Shown one piece after another: positions 11,601-22,900 of a stretch of DNA of 64,000 nt. Below the pieces are notes generated by a model. It saw only the letters and a program-made list of their open reading frames with translations. It did not search any database and was not told the DNA's origin. Position numbers and translations under genes: made by a program. The stretch comes from Manihot esculenta (Eukaryota; Streptophyta; Magnoliopsida; Malpighiales; Euphorbiaceae), in NCBI RefSeq assembly GCF_001659605.2, contig NC_035161.2, positions 31,295,691 to 31,359,690 on the forward strand, written 5' to 3'. The stretch's first letter is position 1. Each line of letters opens with the position of its first letter.

Positions 11601-14537
11601 CTTAACCCAAACACTCAAACTCCTGCCATACCCTTAACCCACCGACCCATAACTAGACCCACAACCCGGGACCATAACAGACACCTTACATTACAAGAAA
11701 CAAAATATCACAATGGAGAAAGAAAAAGGTTGACAACTTGGAGGATTAGGTATCATCCTAACTAAGCAAAACATATGAACAAAAAGTGAATAAAGTGTCA
11801 CCTTTTAGTCATACTGAAATAGCACCGTCATCCAAAAGCCCCAAAATAGAAGTCCGCAAAGAAATCAAGAAAACTACTACCACTGATAGATTTGACAACA
11901 AAACTGGCACTTGAAAATGTGGACCTTTTTCTCCATCCAAATACTCCAGATTACGACAAAGAATGCACAATTCTAGAGGATTTGAAACCCCTTTCTCCCA
12001 TCAATATTCTCCATCTCAAAAAAAAAACATCTCCAAAGTATCTGGAATTTTTTTTTCTTCTAACCTTTCTTTTTTCTTTTGGTTATGCAAGTCATAAGTG
12101 CTTTCCACTGAACTTGTTGAAATGCATCTTTAGCAGCTCTCTGACTTCTCTTAGTTATTTTATCTTTAATGTTATCTCATCTTACCACTTAAGTACTACT
12201 ACAGGAATATGTAATAATTGGCAAACTGTTAGCAATAAAAGTCTGGAGTTATAAGATAACTTATCGTTTTATGTTGCATGAGTGACAATTAATCATGTTT
12301 CATGGAAGAACATAAGGAAGTTAGATCTCCACCAGTGATCTCATGTTTTGCAATGCAGTTAAACAACACCATACGCATATGGTACAAGGGGTGCAGCAAT
12401 ATTTTTTTGTTTAACCCAACATATTTTATGATAATCAGTTGAATTTCATATATCAGCACACCCAACTACCCCACTGCTTCCTTACAAAGGAGCGAAGCTC
12501 AAATACATACTAGACCAAATAGCCACAAGATGGAAAGAGAATTAATAATATTATTTAGAAATTTATGACAGTAATAAACATCATATCCTTTATACTTTTA
12601 ACTATTATGAGCTTCATCTCGTAGAAATATTATAGGATAATTTACATAAATGGTACACCAACTTAGGTGCTTATAACAGTAAAGTATATAAACTTCATTT
12701 TGTAATATAAAACCCCTTCAACTTCTATTTAGATAATATAAAACCCCATTTCAGCTGATATAGCATGTTTCTAGGTTATTATGCTGATGTAGCACTTGTT
12801 AAATAAAAAATATTTTTTTCTCTCTCATCTCTAATATTTAATTAATTTTTTTAATATTTAAAGAAACAAATTCTTTGATGATTTTTTTAAAAAAAATTAA
12901 TTAAATATTACACATGAGAGAGAATATATTTTTTAAAAAATTTAATAAGTATCGCATGAGCAAAGTAATCTCGAAACCTGCTATTATATAGTTGAAATGA
13001 TGTTTTATGTTACATAAACAGAAGTTAAGGGATTTTATATTACAAATTAAAGTCTATGTATATTAGTTGGTGTATCGTCTGTGTAAATTATCCAAATATT
13101 ATATCAAGGATGAAACAAAAACTATAAAACACTGTGATGCTTTATGCTTATAATATTGAGGTTAAGTTAGTGTTTGATAAAATCATGTTCTTATTATCAT
13201 TGCAACATGATCTCATAAGACCTATGTAGGCACAAATTTATAAAAATTTAAGTCTCTGCCAAAAAATTAACAGGATGATCTATACCTTTTCTGTTTTACC
13301 CTCACTATGAGTTGGAAATCCTTCTGATCCAGGAGCAAACAACTTATTTGATATAGAAGGGTCAAGACGTAATTCAACTACAATCTGATCAAATATTTTC
13401 TTATCTACGCTACAACTATTCAATTACTCTCTTTGGCATTCAAATGTGCATGGCACCTTCAACGACACTGATCTGCATGGATTATCAGCTATTCAATGCT
13501 TTCTAATGGCATAGACAGTGGACAACTTTTTATTGCATTGCATAGATGCACGATTCTTATTCAGGACCAAAAAGATCAATCAAGTGATGCCAAGGAGAGT
13601 TACTGAGCCTTTTTTCATGTTTTGTGTTTTTGAAGATTTGTAAGAAGGTTTGGTACAAAGAGTAATACTTCGTTGATTTTACAAAGTAAGGTCAGAAAGA
13701 AATCACCTAGCATTTGATAGATTGCATGCTTGAAACTAGAGATTAAAAGAAGGATTTTAAGTTAACCTATTTTTCCTGTTATCAATACCTTCAATGTTTA
13801 GCATGTCAAACAAAGTTTAGTAGATATAGATACGTTTGGATTTCTAAGTCCATATTTTCCTTCCTTTTGTTTTAACTTAAATTTCTAATGCTTCTTTAGT
13901 AATTCCTTAGGCATGCAGATTACACCCCCCTCCAGAGGTTCATTTTAAGAGTAAATGCTTATCCTTTTCAAAAAGAAAAAGACAAACCTAATAAATAATA
14001 ACTACAGAAAATCACCTTCACAAAATACTTCTGAAGGAAATTTCCTCATATCATATCAGATTCTTCCTCTTTCCAAAACTATTTTTTTGCATGCCAGAGA
14101 AAATTTTGCTCATGGTTTGTCCAACAGTGGGAAAATGCGTGTCAGATCACAATATATTCTAGTAAATAAATTTTAAAAAAGAAAAGAGTTGCACTTACAG
14201 GATCTCTATAAATAGGATACACAGGAATTTCCTCACGGTTTAGAAACATAGCCTCTGCAACTACAGGTCCTGCAAACAAAAAATACAAGAAAAATTAAAA
14301 CAATTTAAAGAAGGCTTCAAGTGAGGCTATAAATTTTCAACCTAAGTATTTGAAGGTTCCAATTGATAAGGATTACAGTCAAATCCCCATGCTTGCTGGC
14401 AAAAAGAAAAATTAAATCCTTCATCATTTGTGGTTTTTCTTTCTTTTCTCTTTTTTTTTTTTGGTACATAAAAAAAGTTAATCATTGTGCCAGTTCCTCT
14501 ATTGTTGATTATCTATATACAAAATGTACAAAGCTGT

Positions 14538-14568
<31 letters not shown>

Positions 14569-16177
14569 AGAACAATGCTTAGACAAATTACCAAACAACA
14601 TTCTCATAAGCTGTTCAGAAATACATGCCCTCATATCTACATGTGCATATGTGTATGTATATCCGTATATAAATTCCAAAAACATATAGTTTTTTTTTTC
14701 CTTTTTTATGCATCCACAAAAATTATCGTTCACATTCTAATAGCATCATAAAAAATTAACTGAAAATTACCATGACATAATAGCAAAAGTTACTCCTTGT
14801 GTTTTCTGAACTAAAATAACTATCCAATGCGAGCGAGATTTTTTTTTTTCAAATCGTTTTTTTGAAATCCAAAAGAAATTTTACTTCGCCCACCAGTCCA
14901 TTCAATTCAGTATCAACTGATAATCACAAACCAATCACCTGCAACATATCCCCCATAGTACAAGTCGATTCATCTCACTCTAACCTATGAAGGAATGTTT
15001 ATAAATTTATAATTATAATTTGCTAACAAAAACATAACCAAAAGTGTTGCAAAACATGCCAATATCTTATAGTAACCCAATAGTGAAATATTCTAGTCAG
15101 AACACAAAAATATTCAAAATGACATCAAGGCAGTTAAAAAACTTCAGCATTGGGGTAACCAAATGGCAGCACCAGAATATCAAACCTGCAAAGTTCATAA
15201 CCCAGAAAGAAGGAGGGGGGGTAACCTTTACTTTTTTTGGTTGAACTAAAACTATTTCTGAAGCATGCCAGTTAGAATGCTGTGTTCAATGACAACTTAA
15301 ACATAAACACTCCAACAAGTAGGGGGATGTAACCCTTACCCTACAATAGTGTATTATACCAAATCAATAGATGAATGCCAATTATGGGTGAGTGTATAAC
15401 AAAGCATGTGGCAACTATTCTTCATTACTCAAGTGTAAAGCACTCGAAGTAGGCACTCATCTATCGATTTTGTTATTCCAGACAAAAAGGCAAGGAACGG
15501 GAAAGGAAGTGGGAGCGAAAAAGATCCACAGCATTTAAACTTCCAGTTTAAACTGTAATTTGCCACTCCAACCATTAGCGCTAATTGTTTTAGAACTGGA
15601 GGAAAAAAAATCCAACTCCTTCATTTCCCTATTTCCTTAAGAACCAATCAAGTTACACATTAAAAAGTTTCTTTTCCTAGGGTACTAACCCAAACGACCT
15701 GAATTCCTTCATTTCCTCAAGCAACAGGTGAAATACGTGTCACAAAGTTTGTGGCTTTCACACTACAAACAAACCCAAAATGCAACAGTTTCATCAACCG
15801 AACGAGCAAAGATCAATTGAACCTCAAATAATCCATATATTTACATAAACCAATCAATGCTAATAATTTCACAAACAAATAAGCCTACCAGGCTTGACGA
15901 CGTGGCGATTGGTGAGAATGATTCCCCGACGCTTATCCACCACAAACCCGGTAGCATAACTAGCACCAGCGGACTCAGTATCAAATGCGCGGCAAGCAGT
16001 TGTCCGCAGAACAACAACGGCAGGAACCACCTTGTTTAGAGCCCTCCGCCAGTCCTCAGCAGAGGCCACGCTCTCCCGAAAAGGTGGGTCGATCTCCATG
16101 CAGAGGTCCTCCTTGATGGTGGATTCGAGGCCAACCATGGCAGTCTCGGATCCCAATTTCTCCAGGGGGTCCCCCAT
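3456..16177 (-). CDS. DEG7: DEG7-type serine protease, copy 1 (exons 1-7; 3' part not seen)
   Basis: Deg/HtrA-family serine endopeptidase of the plant DEG7 class; in Arabidopsis DEG7 is linked to turnover of photodamaged photosystem II core proteins. Coding exons, in order of transcription: 15889-16177, 14199-14269, 8315-8449, 6391-6449, 5859-5895, 5176-5301, 3456-3545. All junctions are GT-AG and keep frame, giving 269 codons. The start at 16177 (MGDPLEKL) matches the family N-terminus. A trypsin-like triad is visible: His92 in TNRHVV, probable Asp123 in HDFGFF, and Ser207 in GGSSGSP. The part seen ends at IPRGTLQ, just where the first protease domain passes to the PDZ region. Exons 8 onward, present in the upstream neighbour, are not found down to position 1. 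Either intron 7 exceeds 3.4 kb, swollen by the solo LTR, or the gene is truncated. Reading through the donor would add only three codons before a stop. This copy matches typical DEG7 better than copy 2 does. Confidence 0.85.
5589..5621. repeat. (GA)n microsatellite in DEG7 copy 1 intron 5
   Basis: About sixteen uninterrupted GA units lie in the intron between coding exons 5 and 6 of DEG7 copy 1. Such a tract is likely polymorphic in length. Confidence 0.95.
6612..8230. mobile_element. Candidate TIR DNA transposon in DEG7 copy 1 intron 3
   Basis: The left end (GGGGGCTTTTGACCAAAAG, then ATGGTCTTTCAAAA) reappears inverted at the right end as (A)GGGCTCAAAAG, then GTGGTCTTTCAAAA, followed by further matching sequence around TATACCA and AAACTTA. 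The match therefore extends over some 60 bases with small gaps. The interior is extremely AT-rich and has no transposase frame, so the element would be non-autonomous. I could not find a convincing target-site duplication, so the superfamily (MULE-like is a guess) and exact ends are open. Confidence 0.55.
8607..9143 (+). repeat. 5' LTR of gypsy element
   Basis: Starts TGTTACC and ends CCATAACA. Contains a TATTTAA box near 8931 and a two-copy internal tandem repeat of 74 bp (8765-8838 and 8839-8912). Preceded by the duplicated target GACAC. Confidence 0.93.
9166..11218 (+). pseudogene. gypsy gag-pol, in-frame deletion plus one nonsense codon
   Basis: Gag is taken to start at 9166 ([12 protein letters not shown]), just after the primer-binding site. 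The open frame also extends back into the LTR to 8984, which is unlikely to be the real start. Order seen: a coiled-coil-like gag N-terminus; a retrotransposon gag domain (around [12 protein letters not shown] and [10 protein letters not shown]); a [14 protein letters not shown] zinc knuckle in which the expected second Cys is Tyr; an aspartic protease core (IDSGSTHSF, about 10222); and the RT start ([16 protein letters not shown]). Near 10980 the frame jumps without shift to the pol C-terminal tail (ILDH...). A TAG at 11033-11035, where related elements usually have Trp, interrupts it. The same frame then runs on ([16 protein letters not shown]) to TGA at 11216-11218, inside the 3' LTR. Confidence 0.85.
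11143..11679 (+). repeat. 3' LTR of gypsy element
   Basis: Same 537-bp length and same ends as the 5' LTR; seven substitutions are seen by eye. Followed directly by GACAC, the second half of the target-site duplication. Confidence 0.93.
12635..13093. mobile_element. MULE-like MITE with long TIRs and 10-bp TSD
   Basis: A 459-bp element in intron 2 of DEG7 copy 1. Both ends read inward as GGATAATTTACA and continue as imperfect inverted repeats for roughly 130 bp, sharing blocks such as TACACCAACT, TTTGTAATATAAAA and CCTT(C)AACTTCT. It is flanked by a perfect direct repeat AAATATTATA at 12625-12634 and 13094-13103. Long TIRs and a 9-11 bp duplication are hallmarks of Mutator-like elements. There is no coding capacity. 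Confidence 0.8.
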
Positions 16178-16977
16178 CGCCGCCGCTTACTGTCTCTCTG
16201 CAAATTTTCTTGGGAAAGTGAGAGAAAGCGCTATGGGGGTGGATGAGAGACGCAAGAAGCGTGTAAGTGTAGGGGAGAGAGAGAGAGAGAGAGTCGATGA
16301 GTGAGGGCCGGAAGTCTGTTGTGCAGCAAAGAGAGTGCGTGTCTGCGGTGTGTCTGTTTGTCAGTGCTAAGAGGCAAATGATAGAATACAGTTAGCGTAA
16401 TCCGTGCATGTGCACTCGCTCACGAAAACTATTTTTTTCCTTTTTTCCTTAATAATGGAGTGAAATTTTTATATAAACCATTATACAAAATGTCAGTGCA
16501 GTTGACTTTTGATCTTAAACTTTTTATTATAATTATTTAATATTTAAATTTTATAAATTATAATTATTTAATATTTAAATTTTATAAAATATAATTATTT
16601 AGCGCTTTTTAATAAATTTTATAAATTATACAAGCTTCAGTTCTTGTGTATTCTTTTTGCCGGATACAAACTTCAGTTTAAGCTCTCGTACCGCTGTATA
16701 TTGGCTTAATAAAGAAGCTTCCCATATTCAACTCCTCCAAAAAATAGAAAAAAAAAACTTCCCATATTCAATAGACGAATGCAAATCTCAAGGTGTTTTT
16801 TTGAATTATAGCATCGTTTTATGTTTTGGAGTATAAACTTGTTACAATAGCTAAAATGGTGCTTGGCTTTTCAAAGGTTTCAAAATGGACAATCCTCTCT
16901 ATTTTTTAATGCAACATATAGAGTTGTTTCCACGAAAAATTTTTTACATGATAAGATCAAACGCTCTTCACTATACA
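16178..16977 (-). promoter_or_regulatory. Spacer between DEG7 copies: 3' end of copy 2 and 5' region of copy 1
   Basis: This 800-bp spacer must hold the polyadenylation signals of copy 2 and the promoter and leader of copy 1. The leader next to the copy 1 start is CT-rich on the transcribed strand and contains a (GA)n tract at about 16275-16293. Around 16531-16600 an AT-rich 31-bp unit (core AATTATTTAATATTTAAATT) is repeated about 2.3 times. No clear TATA box can be assigned. The shortness of the spacer makes transcriptional read-through from copy 2 into copy 1 plausible. Confidence 0.45.
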
Positions 16978-19900
16978 TTACTGCAGTGCCTTGATGATCT
17001 TTCTACGCCAAATTGCAGTGTCTGGATCAAACCTCAATTCCCATGTAGGCCAGTAGTGCAAGTCTTGCTTCAGTGTTAGTACCTGCGGCCTCCCATTCAA
17101 CTTAATCGTTCTTATACGAACAAATTCCTCGCTTCCTAATTCCTGTTAGATACAGAGTGGTGCACACAACCATAGCTAATTAGCACTTGATGCATGCAAG
17201 ATGCACCAAGTATTTGAGATTATTAAGTAATAAAAGAATATCACAATTAATTATCATTATTCTTTTTCAGATAATTCCAAAACAATATTTGAAAAAGACA
17301 AAAGTATAAAAAGGAAAACCCCAATTATTGATTGCCGTTTTGTCTCTCAACATTGTTGGATAATTTTTCATTCGTTTTCTCCGTTTATGAATCAACCAGC
17401 CAAAAGTGTGTTTCTGATTAATTTAAAAGATCAAATCAAGAGCTCTTTATTCAAAATGGAGGCAATCTTGATAAGTTTTTTTTTTTATTCTTTTTCATAT
17501 TTCTTTCGTTTCTTCCTCCCCCATTAATGATTCTTTTGTTCATCTTTTTCAAATTAAGGCAACCTTCCACGCTGCATTCCAGACAATAATAGGAAATACA
17601 AAGTAGCCACTAAAATAAAATATCCGGAATCACAATTGAAATTTCCACGAATGCGGTGAGTTAGTATGCTCATATAAGTACAAAATATAAAGACAGACAG
17701 AGATGCATTTACGTTTGCAGATATAGAAATATATAGTATCTATAATATGAAAAATTATACCTTTGTCACGCTAACAAATGTATCCAAATCAGGAGTTGGT
17801 CTTCCATTGATTTCAACTATCCAACGAAGAGAACATAGACCATATCTATCTGCGGGGCTCCCACGATACGACCTAATAAAAATTGATGAAATGTGAAATT
17901 TATACAATAAATAGAGCATTCTCGAAATGATTGATTATCATTTGAGACAGCGCCACAGGCCCACAGCTATAAATTGTTATCTGTAAAGAGTCGATTCATA
18001 TGAAATAATACTTGTCATTGGTGATTTATGTTAAGATTAATATTTTTCAATCAAAAAAGATACTTGTACCAAATTAATGAACTATGATTGAAGCATGGAG
18101 AATGTTGATATGTAGTAAAATGACCTTCCCTGAAACTGAAGGTATCACCTAGGATTGCACAAGCCTGAATGGCCATTTATCCAGCACAACCCACTCTATG
18201 TCAACTACGTGTGACTAGCTTCAAAAACTTAGCATCCTCAATTATCTGTTCTGCCTTTAGCTACAAACAGTTTGTCAACCTTTAGGTCCATGTTACTGAG
18301 TAGGCATGTAAATCTATTTAGAAAAATTGTGTATGCTGGCCTAATAAATGTGTTCAAAAACAGAGCAAATCCTAGCATGACACTAGTTGTTATCTCAAAA
18401 CCAACAGCCTGAAATTTTGTGATAAAAACACAGATTCTTACTTTGTAACATAGACACCATGCCCTTCCTCAGGAAGAAACCCAAGAGCACGCACTGCTGG
18501 ATGAGGATATTGCAAAATACACCCACACCAATTTAGCATTCTTGTTGTGCCATTCCCATCTCTAATATCTGTTCCTACAAGAAGGTCAACTTCATGTCCC
18601 TAACAAACCATGCAGATCAGAGTGTCAAATTAACTTACCCATTAACAAAATATCAGAAAGCATATATCATATCAACTACATTTTCCAATACACCAAAATT
18701 AGTATCAATGATTAAAAAAGATCGTGCATGTGCCATTGGTGTTTGCTTACCTGTCGAAATATGGTCAAGCTAAGCTTCCCATCATTGTCACCACACTTCT
18801 CTAATGCCTTGCAAGCATTCTCTATGTCCTGGAAGCAAGTAACTGGCTCTTTATTGATGGCCAGCACCATGTCACCTTGCTTTAATAGGTTCTCAGCCTT
18901 AGATCCAGCTAAACAACCTTTAACACGTAAAACTTGTTGCTTTATTGGATCTTTCTTGACAAGAGCCTACAGAAAATAACAACCAATAGTAACTACAATG
19001 ATGATGAAGTCTTTCCCTACAACTTTGTTATGCAAGCCTCATTCTAAATGTTTGTAGATGGAAGTGTTGAACTGTTGATGTAATATAAATGTTTGGGATA
19101 TTGATGCATGGATCATCCTTCGACTATAGGTCTTAGGCTGTTTTATGAAGAATTTTGATTGCCTTGAATCCTTCTATTCTTGCACCCATGTTCTATCACC
19201 AATCATTGTCAAGTTGAGATTGCCAGTCCCACGCTTGCATGATAATATTGCATTTATAATCGTAAGTACTTTAGTGTACTTTGGAAGGGAACCATTACTG
19301 TCAAAAACAAACAACTCTCAGCCATGGATTGACCATTATGAACAGCTACCTAGCATTACAATGCTGAAATTTGAAAAGAGCCCAACCAGTACGCATCACA
19401 TGTTGGGTTGCATCTCAGTAACAACAAGAGCTTTCTGAATTCATATGCACATATTGCTCCTAATTATTAGGATATATTGAAGTGATTTTTGAGTGCTTCA
19501 AATTCTATTGAGGCAACAGGAATAATAAATGGCTGAATGTGACAATACGCATTCAGCTAGAAAGAACTTGAAACCAAGAAAAAGCAACAGTTTCCATGTC
19601 ATATTACGTTGTGAACACCAACCAATTTATACTCCTACAGTCATTTTTTCTTTGCTGATCATGTACATCTTAAACTCAATGCTTTAAGAGCCCAAACAAA
19701 GTGATTGTTATTTACCCTCAAATAAAAAATGTTTATTTTCAAGCAAGAGAAACAAAAATGACAGGCAAAATTAATTTGTACATGCAAAAGAAGACCAAAG
19801 GCTATGAAGAGAATGCATGGACACCACACCAGCAAAGAGAAAACAAATAAAAATATTGTAGAAGAAAAATGAAGCATACTTGGATCCAATCATCATTCAG

Positions 19901-22900
19901 ACCGAAACTCCGAGCCTTTGAAAGCAATCTAGGAATAAGTTCAACCTCTAAGGTCCTAACAAGTGGCCTTGGCCTTTTGACACCATTTATTAGAAGAGAA
20001 GGTCCGTCCCCACCAGATATGATCTTGTCAAGTACTTGGCTGACCATATAGATTGGAATACCTCTAACAAATGGAAGACTGCCACCAGATTTTGGCTGAA
20101 AATAAAGATTGAAGTTGTAGCATATAAAAGAAAACTATGAGAACTGAATAAACAGTGAGAACCTTAGCTGAACTTGAAAAGCTTGCCCATATAGCTTGAA
20201 CCTTCCCATGCTCATTACTTAGAACTCCGGTAAATGCATTTCCAAAATCTGGAATATAGCATAACGTGAGATCAGCATGAATTGCATATAAACCAACAAA
20301 GCTTGGGCCATTGAGATCTACTCTCTTACCAGAATCAAGCTCAATCACTTCCATATTTGTTGCCCTATAACATGGAGGATCACTTGAGCTGACATGTAAT
20401 GAGAGACATGGGTTTGTCACAGTTGACTTCCTAGATATTGCTTTTAGACTCCTTAACCCCACGAGATATACTGTATCTCCACGAGATAGTTCAGGTTCTG
20501 CAATAGTACAACTAGAATTTTTAAATAAACAAATTGAATGTAGCAAAGCAATCAGTTTGGTGAAAGCGAAACTATTATAAGAAAAAGAGCTAAAACCACA
20601 TGGGCACATGAATAAACAGATAAGGCTGCAAATGATGGAAATAGTGCATCTGCAAAGCACCAGCCAGGCTACTTACATCAACTCTCCCCCTAGACCTCAC
20701 AAGTGTTAGATGCTTCGAGCACTGGGTCACCCTTTTTATGAAGCAACCTTCAGAAACTCATGGCTCAAACTTAAATTCCTGGGCCTACTCTACAACCTCA
20801 CCAGAGCTCATTTATTTTCTTGATATATTTGTTATGATGGTTACATGGTAGTGGTCAACTGTTGGGATAGTGAATCTGTTTTTCTAGAAGATCATCTGTA
20901 AGATAACAACTGAGGGAAGATTCTTCCTTCATAAAAGTCCAGCATATCCACCAGTCACCATGCCTCCCCAGATCATTTTCCTTAATATATGAAACATAGA
21001 ACAAGCGAGTAGCGACTGCACTGATTCCAGAAATGCCTTACTGGAAAAGATAAAGGTGGCCTTACTGTTGCTTTGCATTGCCTTCACATCAGCGCACAGT
21101 TACTACAGTTAAAAAAGCAAGCCTATTTCCTTGTTGGCTGGTTGATTTCCAGAGCTTTAAGGTAGCCATATAATAACGATTATACAAATTACAACATGCT
21201 GCTCTGGTCGAGACTGAACCAGACTAATTTTGAAAACTGAAATGGGTCAAGTTCGGCTTGACCCTGACTAGTGGGCTCAGTGATCTACACTCGAGCTAAA
21301 TTCTTTACACTTGGGATGAACTTTACTTCACTTGAACAAACCATGCTCAAAGAACTAGAAGTGCAGCTCTAGCAGGCTAATTTAAACACTAAGTCCTCCT
21401 CAATCACTCCACAGCGGAAATAAGTAAATGACATGCTACTTTCACTAAATAATAGGCCCTGAATAATCAAAGCCTCCATGTTGTATACTTCTTGCTTCTT
21501 ATAATATTTTCGTATAGGAAATAACAATAGTAAAATAAGACCAGATATATAAAGTCAAACTTACTGGGAAGGAGTTCAGCAGCATGGACCATAGAAGCAC
21601 CTAAAGCTCCCAAAGCGGAGGGGTTATATGCCACAAGAGCATAATTGTAGACAGGATGAAGAAAAACCACCTGCCATGAAATAGGCAGTAATTTAAGTGG
21701 CATAAAATGGCTTCCAAATTCCAATATGCCTACTCGGCAAAAGTTTACCTCTCCTGGAATTTCAATAGGATATGCAGCAAAGGATAGCATCACATCTGAT
21801 GCGGATATTGCAACTGTGTTCTTGTCAACCGCAACCAATCCCATTTCTTGAGAATGGTGAACAATTACACCAGTTCCAAAGAAATGTTGTGTATGGACAC
21901 CATCAAGCAAACAAGATGGAGGTACATTAACCTGCAAACAGAAGAACCATTTTTTCACTAATGAAATAGATTTAATAAGAACCAACTTAGAGTATACACT
22001 GAAGGAACAAAGATACTCTTTGGAGTATCCTATATACTCTAATGTTTAATCGGAAGTACGATTACAGGAAAGTTAAAAATAAGCATCTGATAGCAAACTT
22101 TTGGCTACATTTCTCTCATTTTTCTCTCCATTTTCCAAATAAAACAGGCTAACAGGTTTTAAGAGGAGGACTGGTTCTGTAGCAGAATTCCACTATGCAA
22201 CCATAGAGATGCCATCATATAATACCGCACTAGGAACCTTATCTTGGAGTAAAGTTAACCTGCATTTTTTTTTTCTTTTTTCTTAAAAAAAAGAGAGAAA
22301 ATAGTTAAAACAAATAAACTCTAGATGCAGAGTATTAATGTAGTTGTTCTTAATACTATATGTCTGATCTTGTAAATAAGATTTAAGACTGGCACAGAAA
22401 CTGTAAGCAATGTCACTTACTAGCAAAGTTTTGTTTTAATTGAGAAAAAAATGTTAATAAAGCTGCAACATAAATAGATACTCTGAGAATATAGTTCTGA
22501 AGGCAATTAACAAAAGCTTAAAACTTTCACATATTACCTCAAGCATTACAAGAGAAGGCTCTATCACACATTCTGGAAATAGACCATTAGTTGCAGCTTT
22601 TGTGGTAGATTCATGGGGGCTTGAGTTTGCACTTTCCATGATCATTGGATCCTCCAACTTAATTTCTCCAATTTCGCACGAGGAACTGTCGACCAAACCA
22701 ATTCCACTTCTAGACAAATCCCCCAGTACTTGTGTCTTTGTGGAAACATCATTTTCATCTCCAAAATAGGCTCCCTTAGAATCATGATCATAATTGGCAT
22801 CCATGCTAGTAATACTGTTAGTTAACTCCATATCGTTAACTTGAGGCATGTTTTCCACAACAGTATATTCACAGCTTAATTCAGACATCTCATTTTTTAA

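Larger units (their letters stand above)
8607..11679 (+). mobile_element. Ty3/gypsy LTR retrotransposon, internally deleted, with TSD
   Basis: Complete element with both LTRs (537 bp each), TG...CA ends and a perfect 5-bp target-site duplication, GACAC, at 8602-8606 and 11680-11684. After the 5' LTR comes a primer-binding site (TGGTATCAGAGCC, 9147-9159) of the initiator tRNA-Met type. Before the 3' LTR lies a purine-rich tract (GGGGGCGGGAAG, about 11128-11139). The interior is only about 2 kb and carries gag, a protease remnant, the start of reverse transcriptase and the very end of pol; most of RT, RNase H and integrase is missing. It sits in intron 2 of DEG7 copy 1, antisense to that gene. 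By eye the two LTRs differ at seven sites (about 1.3%), so insertion was fairly recent. Confidence 0.93.

Noticed and set aside
14537..14564. (AT)n tract as a regulatory element
   Set aside because: Simple microsatellite within intron 1 of DEG7 copy 1; no further signal.
16032..16304. 90-codon plus-strand frame
   Set aside because: Antisense to DEG7 copy 1 exon 1 and its leader; no independent support.
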